Below are positions 32,675 to 44,347 of a stretch of DNA of 64,000 nt, one piece after another. The position numbers were made by a program, and so were the translations under genes. The notes below the pieces were generated by a model that had not been told where the DNA came from, did not search any database, and saw only the letters and a list, made by a program, of their open reading frames with translations. The DNA is from an uncultured Collinsella sp. (GTDB taxonomy: Bacteria > Actinomycetota > Coriobacteriia > Coriobacteriales > Coriobacteriaceae): the NCBI GenBank assembly GCA_905209455.1, contig CAJLTA010000002.1, positions 67,865 to 131,864 of the forward strand, given 5' to 3'. How positions within the stretch are numbered: the stretch's first letter is position 1; the number at the start of each line of letters is the position of its first letter.

Positions 32675-33904
32675 ATGGATCGAAATCAACTCGACCCCAG
32701 TGTCCCCAGCACCACGGAGGCCAAGAAGATCCCCCTTATCATCAAGGTCTACGCAGTCCTGTGCACCCTATCTGGCGTGGGCACGCTCCCGTCAGTCGCC
32801 GTCTTTATGTGGCAGGTCATCACCGCACTCATTAACGGCAACGTCGCCGCTAAGCTCGGTGATAACACCCTGGTCGCGGTTGGCCTTATCGTCGCCGGCA
32901 TTATGCTCTCGGCGGCAAGCGCGATCATCTTGATCGTCTTTGGCCTGGACCTCATCAAGGACCAGCGGCGCAATGCCGCCCGCCTGTCTTACGTCCTCAT
33001 CGCATTTACCGTCGTGGAGCTTTTAGTTGACGTGATGCTCCAGGGCATCGGACCCTTCCTGCTGCGCCCCGCCGTCCAGCTTGTCATCCTCATTGCGCTG
33101 TCGGCCACCGTCGACCCCACGCTACGCCAGGAGCGCGAACTGCAGCGCCGTCTGCAAGAGATGCTCGACCGCGATGCCGCCGCCGAGGGGATGCTCGGCC
33201 GCGACGAAACCGGCGAGGGCTACATCAAGCTCAACTACTTCAACCTGTTCTGGGTATTCTTCGTCTGCAGCGTGTTAGGTCTCATTCTCGAGGAAGTCTG
33301 GCATATGGTCGTCGTCGATCCCGGCGTCTATCAGGACCGTGCCGGTATGCTATTTGGCCCCTTTAGCCCCATCTACGGATTTGGCGCGGTGCTCATGACC
33401 ATGGCGCTCAACCGCTTCTATAAAAAGAATCCTCTGATCATTTTCCTGGTAAGTGCCCTGATCGGCGGCGCTTTCGAGGTGTTTGTAGGCTGGTTTATGC
33501 AGACCTCATTTGGCGTGGTGTCGTGGAGCTATTCACACATTAGGCTATTCGGCATGCCCGATCCCATCGCGGTATTGACCGGGGGACGCACATGCACGCC
33601 GTTTGCCTGCATGTGGGGCCTGGGTGGCCTCATCTGGATCAAGGTCTTGCTGCCGCGCCTGCTTAAGCTCATCAATATGATTCCATGGAAACGCCGCTAC
33701 TCTGCTACCGTCATCCTGACCGCCGTCATGTTGATCGACGGCGTCATGACGTTGCAATCGCTCGACTATTGGTATCAGCGCGTCAACGGAACCATTCGAA
33801 ATATTCCCGTCGCACAGTTCTATGACAAGCATTTCGATAACGAATATATGGAGAACCGTTTTCAGAGTATGACCATGAGCCCCAAGGACGCCACACGCGT
33901 GTAG
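32675..33904 (+). CDS. Putative ABC-transporter-type IV membrane protein (CmpB family)
   Basis: A 409-residue integral membrane protein. The N-terminal 140 residues hold about four helices; residues about 185-340 match the CmpB-like putative permease family (GLILEEVWHMVVVDPGVYQDR, LFGPFSPIYGFGAVLMT, GAFEVFVGWFMQTSFGVVSW). Function is unknown; members are called putative ABC-transporter permeases without a proven partner, and no ATPase is adjacent. A long acidic linker (RELQRRLQEMLDRDAAAEG) separates the two halves. AAAGG before the ATG. Confidence 0.75.
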   Translation: MDRNQLDPSVPSTTEAKKIPLIIKVYAVLCTLSGVGTLPSVAVFMWQVITALINGNVAAKLGDNTLVAVGLIVAGIMLSAASAIILIVFGLDLIKDQRRNAARLSYVLIAFTVVELLVDVMLQGIGPFLLRPAVQLVILIALSATVDPTLRQERELQRRLQEMLDRDAAAEGMLGRDETGEGYIKLNYFNLFWVFFVCSVLGLILEEVWHMVVVDPGVYQDRAGMLFGPFSPIYGFGAVLMTMALNRFYKKNPLIIFLVSALIGGAFEVFVGWFMQTSFGVVSWSYSHIRLFGMPDPIAVLTGGRTCTPFACMWGLGGLIWIKVLLPRLLKLINMIPWKRRYSATVILTAVMLIDGVMTLQSLDYWYQRVNGTIRNIPVAQFYDKHFDNEYMENRFQSMTMSPKDATRV

Positions 33905-33936
33905 CAAACGCCCGAGCAAAATAGCTCCAACACATC

Positions 33937-33977
33937 AAAGCCCGCTGGCAGATCTACATGAACTGCCGGCGGGCTTT
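33937..33977 (+). terminator. Bidirectional terminator between the CmpB-like and MoaE-like genes
   Basis: AAAGCCCGCTGGCAG pairs with CTGCCGGCGGGCTTT across 11 bases; A and T runs on both flanks allow use from either side. Confidence 0.8.
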
Positions 33978-34010
33978 CGCTATAGACAGACTCGGATTGC
34001 CGACGAGGCC

Positions 34011-34430
34011 TTACGCCTCGCGCTCGACCTCGCTCACGCACTCGTTCTTGATGGTGCCGACGAGCGACTGCAGCGCATCGACCACGTGTGGGCGAATGTC
34101 TCCGCCAATGAGCACGAGCATGATGTCATCGCCCACGGAAAGCTCGCCGTTTGCCAGCCACACGCGCACATAGCCGATGCCGGGCATCGCGCGCGTGGCC
34201 TCGATAGCAGCCTGCACCTTGCTGGCGTCGTAGCCGAACACCATACCGCCCACCTTGTGGCCCGGCGCCACGCCATCGGTCTCGACACCGCGCGCCTCGG
34301 ACTTGGGCGTCGCGCGCACCACACCGTTATGCGTCAGATACATACCGCACGCAGGTGCCGACGAATCGGCCTTGGCCTCGCGCAGCCAAGCATCAACCGA
34401 AGGCATCGTTTTGCCATTCTCGAGCATCAT
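34011..34430 (-). CDS. MoaE-like protein with altered catalytic residues
   Basis: A 139-residue protein resembling the catalytic subunit of molybdopterin synthase. The fold markers are CGMYLTHNGVVRATPKSEARG near residue 30 and the strand-helix unit YVRVWLANGELSVGDDIMLVL followed by DALQSLVGTIKNE. The HR pair of the usual A-x-HR segment is replaced (GGDIRPHV) and the C-terminal PIWKKE is missing, so sulfur transfer as in MoaE is doubtful. No moaD or other molybdenum cofactor gene is in the window. Start could be the ATG at 34430 or 34427; GGGAG favours the latter. Confidence 0.55.
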   Translation of the reverse strand: MMLENGKTMPSVDAWLREAKADSSAPACGMYLTHNGVVRATPKSEARGVETDGVAPGHKVGGMVFGYDASKVQAAIEATRAMPGIGYVRVWLANGELSVGDDIMLVLIGGDIRPHVVDALQSLVGTIKNECVSEVEREA

Positions 34431-34494
34431 TTCTCCCTTACCGTCGTCGAGTAGCCAATTTGGAACGGGGCTTTTTTAGCTACTCTCGAACAAC

Positions 34495-35499
34495 TTATTC
34501 CTCGACCGGCGTGAGCACCATGACAGCACGCGTGTTGCTCAGCGATAACGAACGACAGGTCACAAGCGTTACGACCTTGGTTGCCGAAGCGGCACGATCG
34601 GTGGCATCGCTCGCCACGGCAGAGGCACCGTCAAGCATCTCGGACAGGTAGTTCTTGAGCCCGTCGTCGCCCTCAAAATTGGGCGTGCGCGCCTTGGCAT
34701 ACGTGTCCTCGACAACTTTGGTCGCCAGTGGTCGCAGCTTATACGTAGCATCCCGTGTGATGTAATACACAAACTCAATGCTGTCGAACGTCGCCTGGTC
34801 GGTGGTGTCCGAAATCACATTGAACATCGATCCGTCGTTCATATGGTGGCCGTAAATCGTGGTCTGCTGGTCGACCATTCCCGGCGCGGTGTCATCACTA
34901 TCTAAGAAAATGGCACCGGACGCGTTAGATGTACCGTCAAACAGCGTGTTGAGGTATTTGGAGTTGTTGTTGGTCTGCACCACGGGGTAGTTGATGTTGG
35001 TGCCGGGCGCGTAAATCCAACCCACAACCTCGGGATTTGTCTGGGCAAGCGCATTAAAGTCGATAATTGGCACGCCACTGGCGTCCTTGTCGCTCACATA
35101 TTGTTTTTCGATCTTTTGGTACGACTCGCTCGCCTGCTTGTAACCGATCTGCGCATTGATAAAGATGGCTGCAGCGGCAACGATTAGGCCGATGCCAATA
35201 ATGATGAGCAAGATGGGGATAACGGAGCGGCGCTTTTTGCGCGGCGGCTCGGTATAGCTCGACGGAGCGGCGCCCGACTGTTTCGTAGAACGCGATTCTT
35301 TCTTGGCCGTATCATACGACGAAGGGCGATATGCAGCCGGCGTATCCTGGCGATGATGGGACATCGGCGTTACGGGACGCGGCGCGCGCGGCTGCTGAGG
35401 AGAGGATGTCCGACCCTGCTGTGCCGCACGGGCAGCACCCGGCTTCGACGGATCGGGAATCTGAGAAGCCTTGAATCGTTTTCCCTGATAGTCGGACAT
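34495..35499 (-). CDS. Class B-like sortase
   Basis: A 334-residue membrane-anchored transpeptidase that links surface proteins to the cell wall. The first ~90 residues are cytoplasmic and Pro/Gln/Ser-rich with a basic stop PRKKRRSVIP; one membrane helix follows (ILLIIIGIGLIVAAAAIFI), then the extracellular catalytic domain with IYGHHMNDGSMF (catalytic His), VVTLVTC (nucleophile Cys) and SLSNTRAVMV (catalytic Arg). The loop architecture resembles SrtB more than SrtA or SrtC. It is the only sortase in the window and may anchor the pilins at 54-60 kb. AAGGAG lies before the ATG at 35499. Confidence 0.88.
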   Translation of the reverse strand: MSDYQGKRFKASQIPDPSKPGAARAAQQGRTSSPQQPRAPRPVTPMSHHRQDTPAAYRPSSYDTAKKESRSTKQSGAAPSSYTEPPRKKRRSVIPILLIIIGIGLIVAAAAIFINAQIGYKQASESYQKIEKQYVSDKDASGVPIIDFNALAQTNPEVVGWIYAPGTNINYPVVQTNNNSKYLNTLFDGTSNASGAIFLDSDDTAPGMVDQQTTIYGHHMNDGSMFNVISDTTDQATFDSIEFVYYITRDATYKLRPLATKVVEDTYAKARTPNFEGDDGLKNYLSEMLDGASAVASDATDRAASATKVVTLVTCRSLSLSNTRAVMVLTPVEE

Positions 35500-35534
35500 G
35501 GCTCTCCTTATACTGCGGTGAAACGGCGGAACGC

Positions 35535-35999
35535 CTAGGCGTCGGCCATCTCCTGCTTCATCTTCTCGATAACCTTGCGGTACTCGGGGTCGCATGCGCC
35601 CAAGATCTGCGTGGCATAGATGGCGGCGTTCTTGGCGCCGTTGATGGCAACGCAGGCCACGGGTACGCCCGAAGGCATCTGCACCATCGACAGCAGCGAA
35701 TCCATACCGCCCAGGTCACTCGTCTTCATAGGCACACCGATAACCGGTAGCGGCGTAAAGGCAGCCACGACACCACCCAAGTGAGCGGCCTTGCCGGCGG
35801 CGGCGATAATCACTTTGATACCGCGATCGGCGGCAGTCGAGGCCCACTCGTGGACCTTCGCCGGCGTGCGGTGTGCGCTCGCAATGACAAGCTCATAGGG
35901 CACACCAAGCGCCTCGAGCTCGGCGGTGCAGCCTTCCATAACGCCCAGATCGGACTTGGAACCCATGATGATCCCGACAACCGGCTTTTGATCTGCCAT
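35535..35999 (-). CDS. purE: N5-carboxyaminoimidazole ribonucleotide mutase
   Basis: Converts N5-CAIR to CAIR in purine synthesis. 154 residues. Motifs: VVGIIMGSKSDLGVMEGC, VIASAHRTPAKVHEWA, IIAAAGKAAHLGGVVAA, PVIGVP and MPSGVPVACVAINGAKNAA. AGGAGG lies 9 bases before ATG 35999. purK is not in the window; a class I PurE would need it or another source of N5-CAIR. Confidence 0.94.
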   Translation of the reverse strand: MADQKPVVGIIMGSKSDLGVMEGCTAELEALGVPYELVIASAHRTPAKVHEWASTAADRGIKVIIAAAGKAAHLGGVVAAFTPLPVIGVPMKTSDLGGMDSLLSMVQMPSGVPVACVAINGAKNAAIYATQILGACDPEYRKVIEKMKQEMADA

Positions 36000-36092
36000 A
36001 AACAAAGACCTCCTGTTGAGAGCGGTGACGCGGCGGATCCGCGACCCTTAACTACTGAGAGTAGTATAGCTGCTCCCGTCCCTGCGGTCTGC

Positions 36093-36184
36093 GGGTGCCC
36101 CGCGGCGGTCTGGTGTTTTCATCTTCACTCCGGTTGCTTCGCAAAGTCGTTCAGATGAAAACACCAGACCGCCGCGGGGCACCC
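36093..36184. repeat. 92-bp hairpin element with perfect 32-bp arms (core family II)
   Basis: Arms 36093-36124 and 36153-36184 are exact reverse complements, starting GGGTGCCCCGCGGCGG. On the minus strand the 28-base tip reads GAACGACTTTGC, GAA, GCAACCGGAGTGAA, almost the same as the tip at 36.4 kb. Lies upstream of purE. Confidence 0.85.
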
Positions 36185-36228
36185 TCGACCTACCGGGGGT
36201 TGCTATGACGTACGTTGGCTGAATTATT

Positions 36229-36270
36229 AGTGTGGGCCCTGCCGTTCGTTCGAACGGCAGGGCCCACACT
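36229..36270. repeat. Perfect 20-bp palindrome with TT centre
   Basis: AGTGTGGGCCCTGCCGTTCG and its exact reverse complement are separated by two T. Followed on the plus strand by CATTTTC. Unlike its neighbours it lacks the inner core motif. Confidence 0.8.
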
Positions 36271-36340
36271 CATTTTCTATTCAGCCCTAGTCATCGCGCA
36301 AAGCCCCTTCGGCAGCACACGGTGCAGCCAAGTCACCGCA

Positions 36341-36431
36341 GGCCGGGGCGGGAGGGGCCGAGTTTCCTCCTGAGCGACTCTGCTTGCAGCCGGAGCGAAA
36401 GGGGGAAATCTCGGCCCCTCCCGCCCCGGCC
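36341..36431. repeat. 91-bp hairpin element with perfect 22-bp arms (core family II)
   Basis: Arms GGCCGGGGCGGGAGGGGCCG+AG at 36341-36362 and its complement at 36410-36431; pairing continues inward through TTTCC/GGAAA. The tip reads TGAGCGACTCTGC, TT, GCAGCCGGAGCGAAAG. It begins 11 bases after the carB stop and may act as its terminator. Confidence 0.85.
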
Positions 36432-36442
36432 GGCCAGGTCAA

Positions 36443-39757
<3,315 letters not shown>

Positions 39758-39758
39758 G

Positions 39759-41198
39759 TTAGTTCTCCTCGGTCTCGGTCGCGGCGGTCTCGGCGAAATT
39801 CCAGCCAGCCAGGCGGTCCTTCGCGGTGTCGATGTCCAGGTAGTTCTCCTCGCCGTCCATGAGTCGCGTAAAGGCGGTAAAGAGATAGTGGGCATCGGTG
39901 GGGCCAGGCGAGGCCTCGGGGTGATACTGGACCGAGAAGCACGGGGCGTCGAGCAGCTGGATGCCCTCGGCGGTGCCGTCGTTGAGGTTCACATGTGTTA
40001 GGCGAATGCGGCCAAAGCGCTCGTTCATCACGACCGGCGCGATGCCGCGGCGCACCCAGACGCGCAGGTCGCCGTCGGCCGCATGCTCGGTCTCGCCGCC
40101 GGAAAGCTCGGGGACAAGCTTGCCCAAGCTGGGAAACAGCAGGCCAAAGCCATGGTTTTGCGCGGTGATCTCCACGCGACGGCTCACCAGGTTCATGACC
40201 GGCTGGTTGCCACCGCGGTGACCGAACTTAAGCTTTTCCATCTGGGCGCCGCAGGCCAGGCTGATCATCTGGTGACCAAGACAAATACCAAAGACCGGCA
40301 CCTTGCCGATCAGCTGCTGCACCTGCTCGTAGGTCTCCACCACGGCATCGGGGTCGCCGGGGCCGTTGGACAAAAAGACGCCGTCGGGATTCATGTCGAG
40401 CACCTCACTCGCGGGCGTATCCCACGGCACGACGGTAAGGTCGCAGCCGGCGCGGACGAGGCCTTCCAGAATGCCGCGCTTGACGCCGCAGTCGTAGGCG
40501 ACCACCTTGTGACGGGCAGGAGCGGCAGCCGCAAGTGCAAAGTCATGCGTGGCAGGCAGGTCGGCGGACACAAACTCGTGAGGCGCGGGGCAGCTCACGG
40601 TCTTGACCAAATTCTCGCCCACCAGCGTGGGCGCTGCGGCCAGACGCTCGGCAAGCTCGTCGACGTCGAAGATCTCGGTCGAGATAATGCCCATCTTAGA
40701 ACCATTGTCGCGCAGATGGCGCACCAGGGCGCGGGTGTCGACACCTTCGATAGCGACGATGCCGTGAGCGCGCAGGTACTCCGGCACGCTGACGGCCGAG
40801 CGCCAGTTAGAAGGCGTGGCGCACATGTCGCGAACGATCATGCCGCGCATGGCCGGAGCGCTCGCAGGGCGCACGGCGTCGCCGGGGAAGGCCGACTGGG
40901 CGTCGGTCTCGTCGATACCGTAGTTGCCGATCTGCGGATAGGTCATGGTTACGATTTGGCCGGCATAACTCGGGTCGGTCATGACCTCAAAGTAGCCCTC
41001 GAGCGAGGTGTTGAAGCAGACTTCGCCGGTCGCGGTGCCCTCGGCGCCGCATGCACGTCCATAAAATATGGTCCCATCCTCAAGATACAGGATGCAGGGA
41101 CCGCAGGTGCCCTTGCTGGTTTTGGCCAGCATACGCTGGCAAAGCTCGCTGGGCGCGAAGGTGCGGGCGGCAGCGCCCGCGGTATGGTTGTTCGCCAT
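39759..41198 (-). CDS. carA: Carbamoyl-phosphate synthase small subunit
   Basis: Glutamine amidotransferase subunit that channels ammonia to CarB. 479 residues, about 100 longer than usual. N-terminal domain CILYLEDGTIFYGRACGAEG and CFNTSLEGYFEVMTDPSYAGQIVTMTYP; class I triad Cys in FGICLGHQM and His/Glu in VQYHPEASPGP. The extra length lies in a ~30-residue N-terminal lead, an insertion of about 45 residues after AQNHGFGL (rich in charged residues), and a C-terminal tail after DAHYLFTAFTRLM. AAGGAG precedes ATG 41198. Confidence 0.95.
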   Translation of the reverse strand: MANNHTAGAAARTFAPSELCQRMLAKTSKGTCGPCILYLEDGTIFYGRACGAEGTATGEVCFNTSLEGYFEVMTDPSYAGQIVTMTYPQIGNYGIDETDAQSAFPGDAVRPASAPAMRGMIVRDMCATPSNWRSAVSVPEYLRAHGIVAIEGVDTRALVRHLRDNGSKMGIISTEIFDVDELAERLAAAPTLVGENLVKTVSCPAPHEFVSADLPATHDFALAAAAPARHKVVAYDCGVKRGILEGLVRAGCDLTVVPWDTPASEVLDMNPDGVFLSNGPGDPDAVVETYEQVQQLIGKVPVFGICLGHQMISLACGAQMEKLKFGHRGGNQPVMNLVSRRVEITAQNHGFGLLFPSLGKLVPELSGGETEHAADGDLRVWVRRGIAPVVMNERFGRIRLTHVNLNDGTAEGIQLLDAPCFSVQYHPEASPGPTDAHYLFTAFTRLMDGEENYLDIDTAKDRLAGWNFAETAATETEEN

Positions 41199-41357
41199 AA
41201 TTCTCCTTCCCGGTCTCACAGGACCGGCTTAAAGGTGTGTAGTTAGGCCTCGCGGTATTGTAACCGCAAGCATGCCTCATGGCGTTAATTTCATCGAAAT
41301 GTTTACGAAATGATAATTATGACTTTCTATGCATAATGATTTTTTAATCCCCGTCCC

Positions 41358-41399
41358 AGAAAAATCATCCCGCGGGGCTTGTGGCTCACGCGGGATGAT
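41358..41399 (-). terminator. Terminator of the single-pass membrane protein gene
   Basis: Minus strand ATCATCCCGCG, 14-base loop, CGCGGGATGAT followed by TTTTC. The gap 41199-41405 otherwise shows only an AT-rich stretch that should hold the carA promoter (TACAAT within GCGGTTACAATACCGC on the minus strand). Confidence 0.8.
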
Positions 41400-41405
41400 G
41401 GCGTC

Positions 41406-42371
41406 TTACTTTTTCTTGTCCTGTTCCAGCAGATCGGACGGTGAGCGATCGGGCTTGCCGCCGCGGAAAATCTCGCGGCCATGCAGACGATGCTCCAGGT
41501 CACGTTCGGCCTTTTCCTCGTCAATCTTGGTCTGGCTCACCACCGGGTCCTCAATCAACGACGACACCGAGTTCACCTGCTTCTGAATGCGCTCGGCGAT
41601 GGTGTCATCCATACTCACGATGCGCATCTTCCAGTCGATATTCGTGGCGTTGGATGAGCTCTTGGTCCACACGAACGTCAGGATGGCGCTCTGGTGGCCC
41701 CGCGCGGGGAACATGCCAAAGAAGGAATCGTGCTGAATGTTGCTATCCTCGTCGATATAGGCGTGAACGTTATACACCACGCGGTCAATCTTATCGTTGA
41801 GCAGCGCGTTGGTCGCAAGCGCCGCGGCCTGAATCTGCCCGTTGGACAGCAGTTCGAGCTCGTTGGCAGACGATGTGTCCAACACCGTCACCTCGACCGT
41901 GCCCGTACGCTCATCGGCTTCATCGACGGTAAAGTCGAGCGGGAACTGAGTAAAGCCGTTGCCCCACTCAAGGCCGCCCTTCAGCGCCGTCGAAACGGTA
42001 TCGACTGAAACGCTCTCGGACAGGTTGGCGGTATTCAGACGGCGCATCACGCCGTAGCCGATCTGCATGCCCACGATCAGCACCAAAATACCGATGACCA
42101 CGGCCGTCGCGGTCTTCGTAATGGTATGGCTCACCTGCGAGCCCGAAGGATCGTCCTCGGACAGCGGGTCGATATGTTTTGCCTGGCTCGCGCGGTCCTC
42201 GCTGCGCAGCTGCGCTAGTGCCGCTTTGTCACCGCGCTTGGCCGCTGCCTCCTTCTCGCGCATGCGCTCGGTGCGCTTTTTGGCAAGCGTGGGATCCAAG
42301 ACACCGGATGCATCGATTTCGGAGAATAACTCCGTCACTTCTTCCGGAGTCAAAGGGTTCTTGTCAGCCAT
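41406..42371 (-). CDS. Single-pass membrane protein of unknown function
   Basis: A 321-residue protein that I cannot assign. The first ~90 residues are cytoplasmic, charged and predicted helical (KKRTERMREKEAAAKRGDKA), one membrane helix follows at about 92-112 (TATAVVIGILVLIVGMQIGY), and the rest is an extracellular domain with alternating strands (DERTGTVEVTVLDTSSANEL, KIDRVVYNVHAYIDEDS). The C-terminus returns to a charged helix. It sits 20 bases downstream of the ABC exporter gene on the same strand, suggesting an accessory role, but nothing shows which. ACAGGA before the ATG. Confidence 0.8.
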   Translation of the reverse strand: MADKNPLTPEEVTELFSEIDASGVLDPTLAKKRTERMREKEAAAKRGDKAALAQLRSEDRASQAKHIDPLSEDDPSGSQVSHTITKTATAVVIGILVLIVGMQIGYGVMRRLNTANLSESVSVDTVSTALKGGLEWGNGFTQFPLDFTVDEADERTGTVEVTVLDTSSANELELLSNGQIQAAALATNALLNDKIDRVVYNVHAYIDEDSNIQHDSFFGMFPARGHQSAILTFVWTKSSSNATNIDWKMRIVSMDDTIAERIQKQVNSVSSLIEDPVVSQTKIDEEKAERDLEHRLHGREIFRGGKPDRSPSDLLEQDKKK

Positions 42372-42390
42372 AAACTTCCTGTCATATCAA

Positions 42391-44163
42391 TCAGTCGAGC
42401 TCGTGCGCACGCGCACCTTCGAACTGCATTCGATAGTAACGGGCATAGGTGCCGCCACGGGCGAGAAGCTCCTCGTGCGTGCCACGTTCCACAACGCGAC
42501 CATGCTCAACGGTCGCAATCTCGTCAGCATGCTTAATGGTCGAAAGGCGGTGGGCGATGATGATTGTGGTACGGCCGCGCGCCAGCTCTTCGAGCGACTC
42601 CTGGACCGCCTCCTCGCTCTCGTTATCCAAAGCACTCGTCGCCTCGTCCAAAATCAGGATCTTGGGGTTCTTGAGAAACACGCGCGCGATGGCAACGCGC
42701 TGCTTCTGTCCGCCCGAAAGACGGCTGCCGCGCTCGCCCACCACGGTGTCGTAGCCCTGTGGAAGCGACTCGATAAAGGCATCGATGTTGGCGCGACGGG
42801 CGGCCTCGGCGATCTCTTCTGCCGTAGCACCCGGCTTGCCGTAGGCGATGTTCTCGCCGATCGTACCGTCAAATAGATAGACATCCTGCTGCACCAGGCC
42901 GATGGCACGGCGCAGGCTCTGCTGCGTCACATCGCGCACGTCTTGGCCGTCGATGCTAATGGATCCGGCAGCCACGTCATAAAAGCGCGGCAGCAGCGAA
43001 CAGGTCGTGGACTTGCCACCGCCCGAAGGGCCAACCAAAGCGATGGTCTGCCCGGGCTTGATGGACAGGTCCATATGGTCGATAACGGGACGCTCGTCGG
43101 CATCGCCCTCGCCCAGCTCAACATCCTCGTAGTTAAAGCACACGTCGTGATACTCCACGGCTCCGGCAGTCACCTGCAGATCCGTGGCGCCCGGCTTGTC
43201 CTGGATATCCGGCGCGGTCGAGAGCACCTCGTCCATACGCTTAAAGCCGGCAATAGCCTTCTGATACGTTTCGGCCGAATTGACGAGTGTCTCGAGCGGC
43301 GTGCAGAACAGCGAAATATAGAGTGCAAAGGTCGCCATATCGACCGCCTGCAGCTGTCCCTGGGCGACCAGCCAGCCGCCCAGCAGCACCACGATCACAT
43401 AGAGCACACCCGAGAGCAGGCCATACGTCGCGGTATAGACGCCCATGGCGTGATACATGTTCTCCTTGGACGAAAGATAGCGATTGTTGGAGGCGCGGAA
43501 CTTGAAGCGTTCGGTCTCCTCATTGGCAAAGCTCTTGACCACGCGCATGCCCGCCAGCGAATCCTGCAGCTGCGCATTGATGCCGCTGATTTTTTTGCGG
43601 TTGTCGCTAAAGACCTCGCGCATGCGCATGTTCTGCCAAAACATGATGACCGCAAACGCCGCCGTCACCACGGCCATGGCGAGCGCCAGCACCGGGGCGA
43701 TGGTAAAGAGAATCACAAACGAGCCGATAATCTCGATGCCGCAGATGATGATCCACTCGGGCACGTGGTGCGCCGCCTCGCAGATATCGAACAGGTCGTT
43801 GACCACGCGGCTCATCATGTCGCCCGAGCTGTTGCGGTCGAAGTACGCAAAGCTAAAGCGCTCATACTGGTCGAACAGGTCCTCGCGCATCTTGGACTCC
43901 ATGCGCGCGCCCATCACGTGACCCCAATAGCTCACAAAGTAGCGGCAGGCGCAGCGGATGGCATACATCAGCACCAAGCCCACCGCGATCATACCGAGCG
44001 CCTGCATAATAGCAGCCTGACCCTGAGTAAACAGCCCACCGGTCAGATTGCGCAGAATGATGGGAAACGCAAGGTCAATGGCGGCAAGCACCAGAGCGCA
44101 AACAGTATCAGCAACAAAAAGCCCCATCTGGGGCTTGTAATACGAAAGAAACCTCTTAAACAT
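42391..44163 (-). CDS. ABC exporter, fused membrane and ATPase domains (MsbA/LmrA type)
   Basis: A 590-residue half-transporter. Residues about 15-310 are the six-helix ABC membrane domain; the ATPase follows with Walker A GPSGGGKST, Q-loop RAIGLVQQDVYLF, signature LSGGQKQR and Walker B KILILDEATSALDNE, and the switch His IIIAHRLSTI. It would export lipids, drugs or peptides as a homodimer. Start at 44163 has AAGGTG at 4 bases and a hairpin (ACGCGGTTT/AAACCGCGT) directly before the ribosome binding site, which could modulate translation. Confidence 0.92.
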   Translation of the reverse strand: MFKRFLSYYKPQMGLFVADTVCALVLAAIDLAFPIILRNLTGGLFTQGQAAIMQALGMIAVGLVLMYAIRCACRYFVSYWGHVMGARMESKMREDLFDQYERFSFAYFDRNSSGDMMSRVVNDLFDICEAAHHVPEWIIICGIEIIGSFVILFTIAPVLALAMAVVTAAFAVIMFWQNMRMREVFSDNRKKISGINAQLQDSLAGMRVVKSFANEETERFKFRASNNRYLSSKENMYHAMGVYTATYGLLSGVLYVIVVLLGGWLVAQGQLQAVDMATFALYISLFCTPLETLVNSAETYQKAIAGFKRMDEVLSTAPDIQDKPGATDLQVTAGAVEYHDVCFNYEDVELGEGDADERPVIDHMDLSIKPGQTIALVGPSGGGKSTTCSLLPRFYDVAAGSISIDGQDVRDVTQQSLRRAIGLVQQDVYLFDGTIGENIAYGKPGATAEEIAEAARRANIDAFIESLPQGYDTVVGERGSRLSGGQKQRVAIARVFLKNPKILILDEATSALDNESEEAVQESLEELARGRTTIIIAHRLSTIKHADEIATVEHGRVVERGTHEELLARGGTYARYYRMQFEGARAHELD

Positions 44164-44208
44164 AATCACCTTACGCGGTTTTACCAAACCGCGTTTCGTC
44201 TCGACGCT

Positions 44209-44312
44209 GCAAGTGCTCCATTTGGACAATCTGGCCTTCAATCGTCGGTCGCGTATATCCATACGCTTCCCTCCTCTTTTAGGCCACCTTGTCTCAAATG
44301 GAGCACTTTCGC
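44209..44312. repeat. Long inverted repeat upstream of the ABC exporter gene
   Basis: GCAAGTGCTCCATTTG+GACAA at 44209-44229 and its near-complement TTGTCTCAAATGGAGCACTT+TCGC at 44289-44312 enclose a 59-base spacer. It occupies most of the 184-base gap before the Nudix gene end, where the exporter promoter should be. Confidence 0.6.
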
Positions 44313-44347
44313 TGACTTACACAAACCTGCGGGATCATCCCCGCTCG

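Noticed and set aside
41199..41405. PyrR-type attenuator upstream of carA
   Set aside because: The hairpin there belongs to the convergently placed terminator of the membrane-protein gene; no terminator/antiterminator pair precedes carA on the minus strand.
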